Shown here: piece after piece, positions 1 through 13,167 of the stretch
How positions within the stretch are numbered: position 1 is the stretch's first letter
Layout: every line of letters begins with the position of its first letter
From: Rhynchosporium graminicola
Lineage: Eukaryota > Ascomycota > Leotiomycetes > Helotiales > Ploettnerulaceae
Assembly (NCBI GenBank): GCA_900074885.1
Contig: FJUW01000011.1
Location: 248,001-312,000, forward strand
Length of the DNA: 64,000 nucleotides
Direction of reading: 5' to 3'
Position numbers and translations under genes: made by a program
The notes under the pieces: generated by a model
Told to the model about the DNA's origin: nothing
Databases searched by the model: none
Seen by the model: only the letters and a program-made list of their open reading frames with translations

Positions 1-1603
1 CGATTTCGAAGCTCGCCCTTCATTGGACAGCTTTAGTGATTTCCCGTAGATAGCTGCCGTGAGTGCGGTCTTGATACGCATTCCTGTCTCAAAAGCACGT
101 TGAAAGTACTGATGCAGGGCCATGGTTTGTCCAACAGATACTGCAAACATGGCTGCTGCAATGGCTACGCCTCGAATGGGTGGTTGCGGTGGGTCTGGGC
201 TGTCCTCCTTATACGAGTATACAAATTTGATCAACAGTCTAAGCAATTGCGGCTGGGCGAAAGCAAGAGTATCAGAGACAGTCTTGAAGACCGAGCCTCT
301 GAAGTACGGGCCAGAAAAAGAATGGAAGATGGCGATCCAAAGACTAGGATTCTTCTTATTCTCGAGCTCGTAATCCCATGCTTCCTTGAACGTGGTTCCA
401 GTAGCTTTGGTAGTATCTCGCTTGGCGAGATTCCAGAGGTCGTCTTCAGTCAAGTATTTCTTGTAGCCGTAGCGCATCATAGGTGTCATCCAGCTGAATG
501 TCAGGATAGAGAAGACAGTCGCGTATTCGACTGGACATTCTTCATCATCTCCAAGAGCGTGATAATCGCTTGTCTTCTTTTCCACCAACCATTCCAGTGC
601 GAATTCGATCCAGGCTAAGCCGAAACCAAAGCAGTATGCAATGAAGAATGGGAGATGATGGCGGTAGACCTGTTGAGAGAGTAAAGAACGTAACTTGACG
701 GACCAGGCAATCAAGATGAAGAGCCAGTAGAATAGCACTACGCCATTGGGATTCCGTAACCTGCTATGCTCGAGCCATTGAATTGCGAAGATGACGCCCA
801 GAGACAGAATTGTCAGTATACTTGTCCAGAACCGGAAGTCGCCTGCCCATACAACAGGGTAATTGAGGACTTGGAAAACTAGTTGCACAGCTACAGATAA
901 GCCAATTGCTAGTATGACTGCCTGTTCTAAGTTAGTCATGTCTTGTGCTCCTGAAACAAAACATCAAAAGCTCTCTCTCCTTAGTCAGGTTTTATCATCG
1001 ACCGTCTAGGTAATGAGAGACGTTCACTCTCGACCGTGACCTTGTACATAACCGATATATGCGTCTGCTCCATTGCCTCTCTTCCCATTCTGTCTTCTTG
1101 TCGTACTTCTCTTTCACAGAGACATGCGAGAAATGCACATTCGATCTCAGTCCTTTTTAGCATCCAGTTCGCTCCACCTCCACAATTTCACTCAATCGTT
1201 TCCGTACCCCTAACTCCCCTCCTGTACCTCCCCAAAAGTACGGACGAAAAGAAGCTCCACCTACCAGTTTACTCCAAAAATGCCAATCCCTCGGCACGTC
1301 AACCCTCTGTTTCCTCCTTACCAACCACCAAATCGCCACGGCTCCAAACAGTATCCCATAGACCGCAACACTACCAACCCAAACATCCATAAAGCAGGGC
1401 GTGAAATCATATCGGAATGGGCTGAGGGGACCCCAGCCTTCAGAGTTGCTGCAGAACGGGTGTTTTTCTTTGGAGGAGGAGAGGTAGTCGCTGCCATAGT
1501 TGTCGGAAGAGGAAGAGGTGGTATTGGAGGAGAGGGTGTTGAAAAGAGGTCGCGTGTGTAGACCGCTGAGTGAGCCGGTGCTGAGGATGCGTTGGGCGGA
1601 CAT
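1..1603 (-). CDS. ABCC-family (YCF1/MRP-type) transporter, N-terminal part, truncated by window edge
   Basis: Family members pump glutathione conjugates and metals into the vacuole by ATP hydrolysis. The first exon is 1261-1603. A 310-bp intron (951-1260, donor GTGGAG, acceptor TTTCAG) leads to exon 1-950, which is open to the window edge, so about 431 codons are visible. Residues 50-100 hold the typical start of fungal ABCC proteins: a CSNSEGWGP..FRYDFTPCF stretch, then a first membrane helix. The second exon gives the remaining TMD0 helices, the linker with FSWMTPMMRYGY and a DLWNL motif, and the first transmembrane domain, ending in a MRIKTALTAAIYGKSL segment. The ATP-binding domains lie outside the window. 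The start is the ATG at 1603, just before the conserved lumenal segment. The donor is weak (GTG rather than GTA), but it is the one I found that joins the conserved halves in frame. Family assignment is firm; vacuolar location is inferred from the family. Confidence 0.88.
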
Positions 1604-3864
1604 TGTTGTGATGATTAGCTGTCCGTGCCGGGTCGAAGAAAATTGTGGAATCTTCTTCGTATGGATTATATCCTCCTCGTTCTGCCGAATTCCTGTTCCC
1701 TCCCTGAGTGTATTGCCCTTTCGAATATCCGCTCACTTCTATTCTAACCCATTCGCGGGGAAGCTTGCGTCGTAGAAGTCCGATAGGTTTCCTCCTTGAC
1801 GTTCTCCCGCAGCAGCAGATTGCCTGTGGCAATAGCTTAACTTCGACGTGGTTGTGGTCGTAATGTACACGGGGCCCTATCCAAAGCCAACCTTCTGGGG
1901 ATTGGGATTCTTACTCTCTCTGCAAGCAAAGAAAGTCCCGTTGTCAGAGGCTGAAGGTCATGAGAAGATTCCGGATCGACGAATGGGAGAGCTCTGTCAG
2001 GGCGGAATTGAGACTAGTGTATTCTCTGTGCATCTGACAAAGCCCGAGACATGCATGCAAGCTAAAGTTAGGTTTGAAAATGTCTATCGGATTCAGATGC
2101 AAGTTGATCCGATAGTGTAAGAATAGTAAGATAGTTAGCTACCTGTATCTGTGAACGACTTTGGTTCGTTTACTTTTCACATTCGAGTAGACTGCAATGT
2201 TAGCGAGTAGCGATGATGTCAATCTATCTAATCCTAGGTAGATAGATACTTATGTTACAAAGCACAGCAATTCAAATGACAGTTTCCTCCGATAAGCGGA
2301 ACAAAATGCGAAGGATTGCATTGTTATTCCCCGGCTCTTGATTGGTAGACGTCATGACCAAGCTTTATGCACGACTTTGCACGGTCGAGTCGGGTGAAGA
2401 ACAAGGCGAAGTCACAAAGCCGACCAGATGGATCCACTTGCTACCTGTCCTACAGAAATTGTCTTCTACAGAGCGTAACGTCTTCAAGTAAAGGCAATTC
2501 ACGTGTTCTATCTCAATCATTTGAGTTTGAATGAAATCATACAAGATATTACCTCTACAGTATTTCCATTAACTTCAATTTACCCCACTCGAACCCTCCA
2601 ACATCTCCTCTTATCTCATAACCACAGCATTGAATTCAAGAACATTGCTTATTGAAAGACACCTACCTACCTACCTAGAGATATATCCATCCATTCCCAA
2701 AACCCGTCCCGCAATAAGTCACTACCTAGGTACCTACATAGTCCGCGGTTATCCGACTGATACAAAAACAAAGTAGACCAACTGCTTCACCACATCAAAT
2801 CTTGAAGCTCTTATTTTGACCACCGTCGCGGCAAAAGCCCAGAAATTACACAATATATACCGTCTACCTCTAAATGCTCTATTATTTCACCATTCCCGGC
2901 AGTTGGCTCATGCTCTGCCACTTCACAAAGCAACAGAGATAGCTCGAGCCTGCTCATGTCTTCACGACACATCCTGGCTATGCAGCCAACATCTGATTTG
3001 CTCGCGGCAATAACCCTCACACAACTCGACAAAATCTCCAAATGTCTCAATAGACGCCGCACTTCTCTCTCTCAGAAGCAGATGCTGCATCCTCTTTGCC
3101 CTATTATCCGCGACTCGAGTTCACGACGTCATAGTATTTAGATCCCGATCTTTCCTACAAGTTCCTTCTTAATCGAATACATCTATACTTTTCTTTCTCT
3201 TTGTTCTCTGACCATGTCCAATTTCCGCGAACCGCAAAATTAATTTTTCGAGATCTCAATGCATATTGCTCTCTTCATTCGTCACTAGCTAGGCTATCAG
3301 ATGCTGGACAGTCCTCCTTTAGAATAGCGCCAACCAGGACCGATAGATGCAAGTAAAAGCAGTCATCCGTCCAAACAAACAAGGAAAGAGACGCGGGAAT
3401 GAAACGCAAAGCATCTTCAAGTACTCCCTTACCCTAGTACTTTCGCGGTCCAGGTACTCCGTCAGCTCGGTGCGATTCAGTGCTCAAACAGCCCTCTCCT
3501 TTCCTACGTAATGGGAAAGAAAGACATGTAGATCGACGTGTGGCAACCTGACTGGAGTTCCTGCGCAATCCAAGATATGATGTTTACTGCAGAATGCGAA
3601 ACCGTCTGTGCAGGAGCTGCTTCACAATTCGTGACCGGGTGATGCCACAAGTGGAAGATGCGATTCAACAGAATGATAGATGTATCGTGATGCATTGTGA
3701 AAGAACATGAAACCCGAATTTCCATACAAGAAAGAGGAAGAAGGCAGCGACAGGCGGGGAAATCGTCAAATCGTATGCAGGGTATCATCATTTCGAAGTC
3801 GTAACAAGAACCCAGCTTCCCCTTTTGGAAATTCGGGCTTCTAGTCGAATCGAGATGTCGCTTT
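1604..3864. other. Intergenic region: ABCC promoter side and CBF1 3' flank
   Basis: No supported gene. It holds the 5' flank of the ABCC gene and the 3' flank of CBF1. A CACGTG E-box lies at 2500-2505. Short CCTA/AGGTA tracts occur near 2660-2740. The short open frames here have no recognisable protein features. Confidence 0.6.
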
Positions 3865-4709
3865 TCAGAGGTCTCCACCCATGCCATCTTCTTTCTTGGG
3901 AGCCAAACCAGCACTCTGGCAGGTCTTCTTCCAAGTCTCAACCTCACGCCATGCTCGCTCGCATTCAGCCTTCAACTTGTCATTACTAGCGCTGAGCTCG
4001 GCAATAGCTTGTTCAGTGAGAAGCTTTTCAAGTGTCCACTTTTCAATATTTTGTGTCTCGTTTTCCTTCAATTGCGTGATGAACTGGACGGCGCGTTGGA
4101 GAATCGATCCTTTGTTCTTCTCACATCCGGGTACGATCTTAGATAGCTCATTAATACCCTCATTGATAGTCTCTCTGCGACGGCGTTCGACTATTTCTTG
4201 TCAGTAACATTTCTGATTTCCGAATGAACTTTAAACTCACCCTCCTTGTGGTTGTCTTTGCGGACTTTGTGCCACTCCTCAGATCCGACAGGAGGCTTGC
4301 TGTTGCCAGGTCTCTGCGAATGCACACCTTCTTGCCCGTATCCCATGTCTTGCTGGCTGTTGTCCATGAAGGAATCGTTGCGATCGCCGTCAGAACCTTG
4401 TGTAGCGAATGAGACGTCGGTTGGCTGCGGTACGGTCATGGTAGGGTAGATTCCAGCGAGCGCAGCGGCAGCAGTAGAGGCATGCTCACCGTTGTGATCC
4501 ATATGGCCTCCTTGATGAAGGTTATAGTCCTGAAGGGCCTCCACGTCCTGGTGATCCTTGCCAGAGTTGGGCGAGATGCGCTTGTTATTACCTCGTCGTG
4601 GGTCATCAGCTGATTCCGAATCGCGTTTCCGCTTCTGGGAGATGTCTTCGCCGCGCATAGCGTTCGCAACCTCCTGCAAGCCTGAGTGTTCAAGATCCAT
4701 GTCGGACAT
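3865..4709 (-). CDS. CBF1: CBF1-type bHLH (leucine-zipper-like) transcription factor
   Basis: Two exons, 4241-4709 and 3865-4190, are separated by a 50-bp intron (donor GTGAGT, acceptor AAATAG), giving 264 residues. The splice falls inside the DNA-binding domain and joins HKE to VERRRRETINEGINELSKI exactly, which confirms it. Residues 1-150 are polar and low in complexity with a KRKRD basic patch. The basic helix-loop-helix spans about 150-210. A coiled coil follows with NIEKWTLEKLLTEQ, which closely matches the segment after the bHLH in yeast Cbf1. Cbf1 binds CACGTG; in yeast it acts at sulfur-metabolism promoters and at centromere element CDEI. The 264-residue length is shorter than yeast Cbf1 but has the same layout. 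A CACGTG at 5037-5042, about 330 bp upstream of the start, suggests autoregulation (inference). Confidence 0.9.
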
Positions 4710-7417
4710 CTTTCTTGGTTGGTTTGGCTAACTCGTCAAGAGTCCTGCAATATGATTCGTAGAGAGGGGGGTGATGGGTTCCGAGAGGCGCAGATGACCT
4801 CGAGGGGTTGGTGAGAAGTTTTAAGGCCGAACCTGTTCTATCGGAGCAACAGATGACGTGTTCTACGGAGCTTTGCACAAGTACAACGGCTGGAAGTACT
4901 GTGGACTTTGATTTGTGAGAAGTCTTGTTGATTCGCGCCGATGGAGGTTTCTCGAAGCGCTCCACTGCAGTAGTTCACTCAGTAATTTTGTCGCGATGAA
5001 CGTTTTTGTACCCTACGCAGTTGTACCTACGGTCAGCACGTGTCATTGCAGATGAGGTACCACATTGCCTTGCGCTCTCATGCGCTGACGGAAAGGATGA
5101 TGAGAGGCTGTCCATTGCTATGCTCGACAGGTCATTCTTGGAGTAACGACGCGCTGGCGCATCACAGTAAGAGCCCGGTCGCAACCCTGAATCCGAGAGA
5201 TGGGCAGCGCAGTGCAGTGCGTTGCACTCTGCAAACAAGAAACATTGTTTGACTGGCAGTGCCGGCCGTACAGACTCGATTTCCTCACAGCGTAACGTGA
5301 CATTGGAAGGGAAGAAGCAGCAGCATTGGTGTTTGCGATCTGGTGACAATGGTGGAAGCGCGTTGACGTGAGCCAACGGGCGGCGCGGCCATGTCCGGGC
5401 ATTGGAGCACCTAACGAGGAGGGATCGTGACCCCAAAGGTCGCGTGGAATGGATCCTTGTGAATTGACCGAATGAAGACTTGTATGTTGTACAAAAGGCC
5501 GTGAAAATTCAAGGTCCGGGGCAGGAGAGGGCAGTATGTGCTTGGAGAGGCGGAAAGGCAAAAAGAGATGGAAAACAAATAGAACATGATTGTATGCTGA
5601 CCTTGATATGTGTTGATCTCGTGAGTCCGAGTATTGCCGTCCGGTACTGGCTTCTCTTGTTTTGTATGAGGACGCGACTGATATCCACAACACGCTCGAT
5701 ACTTGCTTTCAAGACAATCGGAAAAAGGGCGACGAGGTCACAAGAACTGCTGGCTCAAGCGCAGAAGAATAGAATCATCAAACCGGTATATTCGTATGGT
5801 CGCGACGATGGTCGAGGTCAAGTGGACACTGGATCAGCAGACCGTGACAAACGTGACCGTCGTTCGTGACTTCCCGCTGCGATCACGAGCTTCGAAACGA
5901 GCAGGAGCGAAAAGGGCCCAATGATAAGGTAGAAAAGGACTCTGGAGAAGTTTTTAGGTCGAAAGATCGATGAGGATAGGGAAGACTGCACACCCCTTTT
6001 GAATTCCTGATGGATGGAAAAGGCCTTGAAGTTGTTCGATATGTTGGAAGAAGAGGAGAATCTTTCACGTGCGGGAGAAGATCATGTGTCTGGTTGAAGA
6101 CGCTGAGTGTGGTCAAAGAGAGCTAGAGCCGCTTTCGGATTGGCGCCAGATGATTTGTTCGAAAGCGGGGCATGAGCCGGGGGCTGACAGGTACGGGTAC
6201 TGTAAGGTGTGTTGATACTGTATGCGAGAAGGAGGGGTGAGGGGAATTCACTTGTCACTTGGGGATTCAATTATTCTGAAGCCCGTAGGCAGATTTCGAA
6301 CTTACCTTATCTGAGTCTCCTCGAGCAAATAGGAGCATACTATGGGTAGATAGATACATTACCCTCATTCTCTTCAATGATGGATTCTCTCTTGCCCACG
6401 TTCATCTGTCGTCTAGTACTTTTCGTACATGATACAATAATTGACATCGGCTCACTGAGGAAGGGGTTTGCCTTGAACCACAGAAGGCTGGGAATCAAAC
6501 AAAGCTAGCTCTGCATTTCATACCGCGTATTATGGAAAGATTTCGGTCTAAATATCTCATTTTTCCCTCTAAGCATATCAAGGTATCCCCTCATCGATGA
6601 GAATTTTGTGGTGATCGATAGTCTGCTCCCCGGTAGCTGAGTAGCATACTATGGTTATCAGCAAACGTGGCTGTTTAGGATATCTCGCGCTCAGACACTT
6701 TACATGACTTCAACGTAAGTTGTAATCTGAAATCTAGAAATTGCTTTGGTACTTATCAATGAGATTTTATTAGCTTCGTCAACATCGGCTGCAGGAACCA
6801 CTATCAGCTTCTATTTATTGCTCAGTAGAAAGACATTGTTGGATGTGAATCTAATCCACCCTTCTGACTATAAGGCATCGAAATAAGTTGTTAATACGAA
6901 CTGGAAAAATCCAAGTAAGACAGGCTTTCTCCTGGATGATCGTGATGATTCCCGCCATCGAGCGACAGCATAACTGAGGGCTGAGATGCCAAGGAAAACC
7001 GCGGTGCAGAAATTGTATCTACCTTACGGTATCCACAAGATCTCGACATATGGGTTCAGTTTGAATATTTTTCGGACAGGAATCGTTCATTATTTTTCGC
7101 GCTTCCCTAAATTGTATCCAGGTACCTACTTTAGATAGGTTGGAAGTACCTGTAGTCACATGTGTGAACCAGAAACACTACAAGCCCATACCATGTTCCT
7201 AAACGCAACTCCTTATCGCTTATCGCAACCGAGGACGGACCGCATGATGCGATGCTTCACTCTGGAGCTTGAAGAGTGAATCTTGAAGTCGCCAACACCT
7301 CAACCAGTTAACTACCACAAAGGAGCCAGGACCAACAACTTTCCACATTACTCAACACCAAAAAGCCCCTCGAGTCCTTCTATTGAACCCTCGTATGCAC
7401 TCAACGAATACACAACG
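4710..7417. other. Long divergent intergenic region between CBF1 and FYV10
   Basis: About 2.7 kb shared by two divergent genes. It carries CACGTG E-boxes at 5037-5042 and 6066-6071. The open frames here (for example 5118-5693 on the minus strand) have no domain and no coding-like composition, so I treat the region as promoter and leader DNA. Confidence 0.55.
5037..5042. promoter_or_regulatory. CACGTG E-box in the CBF1 upstream region
   Basis: Palindromic CACGTG about 330 bp 5' of the CBF1 start codon. This is the consensus site of CBF1-family bHLH proteins. It could serve autoregulation, but a 6-mer also occurs by chance about every 4 kb. Confidence 0.35.
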
Positions 7418-8848
7418 ATGGCGGACCAAATAACCTCCAAACTGAACCCCGACTCCCATCTAATCCTCGTATGCCACTATTCCTAGGTATACTTCCATCC
7501 GCCAGCTAACACGCCTACAGGACCAACCACTCCTCCGACTGCCTTTCGAGCTCCTCCGCAAGAACTTCAAAGTCGCCCACTTCAACGTAGAAAAAGAATC
7601 CACCTCCGTCAAAACGATCCTCAAGGAGACCGGCCTCGCATCCCAGTCCCCTACGGCCTCCTCCCCCGCCGACGTCCTCAAGAACGTCGACTCGATGCTC
7701 GCGCGAATGCGCGGCCTCAAACGCAAACTCGCTTCTTGTGCCGAAGAAGAAGCCAGATTACATCAGCAGAGTGCGAGTCGGATACGGCATTTGGGGGAGT
7801 TGTATGGGATGCAGAGTCTGGATGACGTGAAGTATGAGGATTGGAGTCGGACGAGGCTGGACAGATTGTTGGTGGATTACCTGCTGAGGAATGGTTTCAA
7901 GGATAGTGCAGGGGCGTTGGCGAGGGGGAAAGGGATTGAGGATTTAGTGGACGTGGAGACTTTTGTGCAGATGGGTAGGGTAAGGGAGAGTTTACTGAAT
8001 GGGAGGGTTACGGAGGCGCTGGCGTGGTGTAATGAGAATAAGAAGGAGTTGCGGAGGATGGAGGTATATTTGTCGAACATCTCATAACGGCTCTGAAGGT
8101 CTTCATGTTTTGAGCATTGTGTACTAATGGTTCCTCACAGAGTAACCTCGAATTCATGCTCCGCTTCCAGCAATACATCGAGCTTGTCCGGACACAAGAT
8201 CAGGCCAAGCTCCTCGAATCCATAACACACGCCAAAAAGTATCTTCTTCCGTTCAGAGACAATTATCCCAAAGAAGTGCAGCAAGCGTGTGGATTATTGG
8301 CTTTTCCACCTGGCACAAGAGCTGATGTATACGCTGTAACTTACGCTCTTCTACTTACTATATCGTACATTTTGAAGAGAATATTTACTAATTCATCCCA
8401 GGAGCTTTACAGCCGCTCCCGCTGGCACTCCCTCTCCGACCTCTTCACTCAAACACACAATAAACTCCTCTCCTTGCCCTCAGTTCCCCTCCTCCACATC
8501 GCTCTCCGCGCCGGTCTCTCTGCCCTCAAGACGCCTTCCTGCCACTCCACTCACCCACATTCAACAATCTCCTCCATATCACCCACATCCTCCTCCTCCC
8601 TAACCACATCTGTATGTCCCATTTGCTCCAAGGAACTCAACGATCTGGCTCGCAACGTACCGTATGCCCATCACACAACCTCACTCGTCGAGAACGATCT
8701 AGTACTACTGCCGAATGGATGTGTGTATGGGTTGAACAGGTTGGAAGAGTATAGTCGGAAAGCCGGAGTAGAGAAGGGTTGTGTGAAGGACTTGAGGACA
8801 GGGGAGGTGGTGCAGGTGGAGAAGTTGAAGAAAGTGTACATTTCGTAG
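7418..8848 (+). CDS. FYV10: FYV10/GID9 (MAEA family) subunit of the GID/CTLH ubiquitin ligase
   Basis: Four exons (7418-7468, 7521-8063, 8141-8326, 8402-8848) give 408 residues. The intron at 8064-8140 has a GTACTAATG branch region. The protein has a LisH motif near residue 130 ([20 protein letters not shown]). A CTLH/CRA region runs over about 160-300. The C-terminal degenerate RING includes [12 protein letters not shown], an HH pair and LLPNGCVYG. In yeast, Gid9 pairs with Gid2 as the RING heterodimer that ubiquitinates gluconeogenic enzymes when glucose returns. The start ATG at 7418 gives the expected short N-terminus before [11 protein letters not shown]. The third intron (8327-8401, 75 bp) is a multiple of three and has no stop, so a retained form would insert 25 residues in frame. 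Confidence 0.93.
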
Positions 8849-9736
8849 TGATGTGGAAGGAATATGATATGCGTTGACTTCGGAGGCTGGCAAGCCCAGC
8901 TCTCCTCGAATTAGATCATTTCGATCACTGATGACTGCTGGCATTATTTCTCACAGCAAAATGTTCGTAGAGAAGTACGCCTATCCTTGCGGGAAACCAC
9001 GAAGTTGTGGCTCCTGCAATCATCTCAGTCGTTCAAGGGAAACTGAGACCCAACCTTTCCTTTTTTCAAGGAGATTTTAGTCTCTTTTTCCATCTATGTT
9101 CTTTTCGCCTGTTCTCCCTCGTTTGGAACATGCTTTCAAAAGGGGGAGCTATTAGGATCAGCATCCAGGAAATCACAAATAGAATGCAATGCCCTGGGCG
9201 CGTTTTCTTTTCAATCTTCTCCGTGGAGTCAATCGTTGGGTTTCTTTTTTCTTTTTCAGAACATCAATAGTGCGTCATTTAAGCTCCCAACCTCGAGCCT
9301 TTTCTTCAAATCTCCCAGATTCCAATTCGAGTACATTCGTTCAGTACTTGCGAATCTGCTCAACGATATTCGGTAATCCGCACTAGCTGCATACGTTCAA
9401 GCTCTCCCCTATCCGCCAGATAACTCAGATCTATCTGCGGGACCTAACAGAAGCTTAGCATTTAGCATGGCTTTCCGGACAGGATCTTGTAGGGAATTGC
9501 GTCAATTGATGACGATTTGTCAATCTTGATGAGCTCGGTTGGCTGGGTCTAGATACTCTACACCAGTTTGTTTTGTTTTTGGACATGGAGAAAGGCTCGG
9601 AATTGTCGGAAGCTTATGGTGAGGATAGCAGGGAGGTATATATGACTTCTTCACGCTTCCTCTATTTCCTGTTTCTTTTGTAACAAGTCCTCCTAAAATT
9701 CTTGTACAGCTGTTCTTGAATATCACTTGTTGTAAT
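8849..9736. other. Intergenic region upstream of the alpha/beta hydrolase
   Basis: The FYV10 3' flank and the hydrolase promoter. Apart from the TATA-like box at 9637-9643 I see no gene or repeat. Confidence 0.5.
9637..9643 (+). promoter_or_regulatory. TATA-like box of the secreted alpha/beta hydrolase gene
   Basis: TATATAT lies 94 bp before the ATG at 9737, a usual spacing for a fungal TATA box and short leader. No experimental support. Confidence 0.4.
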
Positions 9737-11042
9737 ATGCCTTCTCTATCTGGACTCATTGCTATCGGCGCTGGCGTGCTAGCCAGTAATGTTGCTGCCT
9801 CTCCGAATATTATCACAGACTTTAAGAGCTTCACAAAAGGCTTCCAAAAGCCTCTGATTTTATCTTCTGTCGGTGGTCATGCGACTTGCATCCTGGGCAA
9901 TATTCCCGTCCAAGCCTCGGCAATGAACACCGAGCTCAAATATCCCATTCCCGCAAATCGTAAGTACCTCATTGTCACTCACATCTTCGCTTTCCCCCTC
10001 GACCTCCAATCCAATTCTCCACACTAGAAGAAACTACGTACTAACACTACGTCCAGAGTCCGTCGTAACAGATACCATTGTCGAGTTCCTCCAAGTCGGC
10101 TCCACCCTCCCAGCAGAAGTAATAGGCTCCAAACGCAATATCTCAGGAACCTACTCCATTTCCTCCAAACTCTGCTATCCTGTCGGCAAATCCCCCAACG
10201 CATCCGCCATCCAATTCCTGACGCACGGCGTCGGTTTCGATAAATCATACTGGGACTTCTATTCCTCGGCATACAGCTACGTCGATGCCGCTGCTCTTGC
10301 CGGTCACACGACATTTTCGTATGATCGTCTGGGTATTGGTGCTTCTGAGCACCCTGATCCAATCCAAGTCGTGCAAGCTGCTCTCGAAGTAAACATCGCG
10401 CAATCTCTGATTGAATCTCTGAAATCCGGCGCCATCGCCTCGACCAAATTCGAGAAAGTCATCGGAGTCGGCCACTCCCTAGGCTCAGAGCTCACGAACG
10501 CCATCACATCCCAATATCCCACCTCTTTATCCGCCGCAGTCCTCACAGGTTTCTCCACCGACGTAAATGGGCAACCCGTCTTCTTCGCCGGTCTCGACCT
10601 GACCATCGCACGGGAAACCTCATTCCTCCGTTTCCCTCTTCTAAACAACGGCTACGTAGTCAGCAACAACATAGCCGGTAACCAATTTGCATTTTTCCGC
10701 CTGCCAAATTTCGACCCTGCCGTACTCGTGGCATCCGAAGCGACGAAACAGACTTTCACCATAGGCGAACTGTTCACTAATTCCGAGTTCGTTAGTCCAG
10801 CGGAGGAGTTCACTGGTGCTGTGCTCGTCGTGAATGGGGAGAACGATTTGCCGTTCTGCCAGAGCAATTGTCTCGTGCCAGAGAACAAATCCCAGAATAC
10901 GCTTGAGAGCTTGTATCCTAGCAGGAAGGAAAGCAGTGGTGTGTACATTGCAAAGGGGGTGGGACATGGACTGAATCTGCATTATGGAGCGGGCGACGCA
11001 TACAAAGCAATATTTGAATTTTTAAAGAAGGAGGGGTATTAG
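9737..11042 (+). CDS. Secreted alpha/beta-hydrolase family protein
   Basis: Two exons (9737-9959, 10058-11042) are joined over a 97-bp intron (donor GTAAGT, branch TACTAACAC, acceptor GTCCAG). The acceptor is counted one base earlier in the reading frame, so exon 2 opens at 10057/10058, giving about 402 residues. Residues 1-23 form a signal peptide ending near NVAASP. The mature part has an alpha/beta-hydrolase fold: an HGVGFDKSYWDF oxyanion-side turn, the nucleophile elbow GVGHSLGSE (Ser), an acid candidate in VNGENDLPF, and the catalytic His in GVGHGLNLHY near the C-terminus. Conserved cysteine pairs fit extracellular folding. The substrate is unknown; this fold covers esterases, lipases and hydrolases of small molecules. 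It stands alone, with no obvious pathway neighbour. Confidence 0.82.
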
Positions 11043-13167
11043 ATCTGATTTGTTGTTGGAGGGGAAGAGGGGTTTTGAGAGTATTGGAATATGTATATAT
11101 GTGTTGAGTTTTAATGGGGATGTGATTGGCAGTCTATATGTCATGTCTCTAAATATTCTTCTCTTGATGAGTCTACACAATATTACTTGAGAATAAGATC
11201 ACGATGGAATCAGACAATTCGCTAAGGAGAACAATTGGTGATGATATCCAGAGCCGACGTAAGCATACCTTAGACCAGGTAAGGGTGGTATTGACATTTA
11301 AGCGAGCGCCTCGGCGATATTTATCAGGAAATACTATGTTTATTTCTGCTTGTGCGAGCACATACCAGCAAGCAAGAGTTGACAAACAAAATTAGCCAGC
11401 ATATCATACCTCCTTCTTCAACTCTCTCTCACACACCTACAAGCTTTCTAAACAACCACCTTCTAGCCCTTAACAGCCTCATCTACCACACAAGTCTCCT
11501 CGCACTCTTCACCATCGCCAAAGTTTCCAATATAACCTTCTCCTCCATCCGCGGGAGATTCATATCGATCCATCATCCGGGATAAGTGGATACGGAAGAG
11601 TACATTTCTCAGAAGTCGCTACCGCCTTCGTAGCGCGAACGATATATGACTTCACAAGTATCGAGAGATTGCACAGTACAAGAAACGTGCGTCACCGGTC
11701 TTGGATTATCAAGCCAAGCCATATGAAATATTTGCATCTGATCGCTCGAGCCCCGATCGTGCGAAGACAGCAAGTGCATTGGTTTACGCACGTTGATTCT
11801 GGATGTGTGTTCGAATGTAGAGTACTTTTCTGAAGGTAAACAAAAAAGCAGCCACATGACAGATTGAACTTTTGAACAGACGAAACATCAACATAGGTTG
11901 TTAAGCTATGGGTGTCGTGTGCTCTTGTGCTCAACTCGTTTCAGACGTTGGTTGAAATCGAACAAGTCAAGTCTCGAAAGCCTTTATGATGCTTGAGTTT
12001 CGCGGAGCTCAAAAAGTTATACAATAGCTTTAGTGATGTCTCGAGTCTCTTGCTGGTCATAATATTTCAATAGTATGTAATTGGTTTCTCCAAATGATGA
12101 TCAAAAGTCGCAAAAGACCGGAAGCGTCCCCACCCTTGAGGATTTCATCATGTGTAGATGGCTTGGGCTGAGAGACTGGCTCTCTCGTCTGGTTGCGAAG
12201 TTGTTCTATCATCTATATTATTTACTGTGGATTCATGTAACCCTTGCCACATATCATTTAGCATAGGTTATGTAGTCCGTAGGACTACGTTTCGAAGGAC
12301 GATACCTTCTCCACCACCTATTCTTAATTAGCATGTTTTCCGTTGAGGACCTTCTGTGTATTGAATCGAAGCTCATGTGACTGATCCATAATTCGAATTG
12401 AAAACGTCGGCTCCTCACTTGCTTTTAAAAAAAGATTTAAACACTAAAACTTCGCATTGTCTCCTTTATCCACGTGCCGCCCTGAGAAAAAATGAGAAGA
12501 CTTTGAGCATCCTGATTAAATAGTTTCTAGAGGAACAAGACCTGCCCAGGATCGATCTTGTTGAGATGTAGAATCATAATAAGAAAATTATTTCTCCTTT
12601 ATTTTCCAACTTTATGCCACTCCCTACAAGACGAAACGTGGCACCCGTCAATGTCACACTGCACCTAGGTCTCCAAAGAAGCAAAGCTTATAAGTACCTA
12701 CATGCTGTGGCCGCACGAACTCAGGATCACGAAACACAATACCAAGTGCCGGACTCTCCACATTGCAGCAGAATTTGAAGCCTAGATTCATCGACCTGCA
12801 AGTTTGTGCGAGGGCACATAGATAAAAACAGTGCAAGCGAGTCTGTCGAATTTGCCTTGATGTGTGTTTAAAACCGTCGGCAGGTCTACTGTCATTACTA
12901 CTACCACCTGACACGTTCTTTTCTTCTTCATATTCCGGTAACTATCAATGAAGTCACTCACGACCTTAGTCGTTTATGCTGTAGTGCGGGTCCATTGTTT
13001 TGACAAGATTCTTGATTCTTTGCAATATTTCTTCCTGGGGACCAAAGAATGTCAATGAATGCCGCAAGATCGGAGGCAAATATGGCTAACTCCAAAGGGC
13101 GGATTTCATCATGTAGATTATCCAAGTAAGCGACGTGAAAGTTTCATGGCACTTGAATAACTAAACT
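11043..13167. other. Intergenic region between two convergent secreted-enzyme genes
   Basis: 3' flanks of the hydrolase and the GH43 gene. There is no supported gene. Short frames near 11350-11590 and 12650-12910 lack any recognisable feature. AT-rich in parts. Confidence 0.5.

Noticed and set aside
5118..5693. 191-codon minus-strand open frame in the CBF1-FYV10 intergenic region
   Set aside because: No domain, skewed composition and no plausible homologue pattern; it overlaps other equally long frames, as expected for stop-poor promoter DNA.
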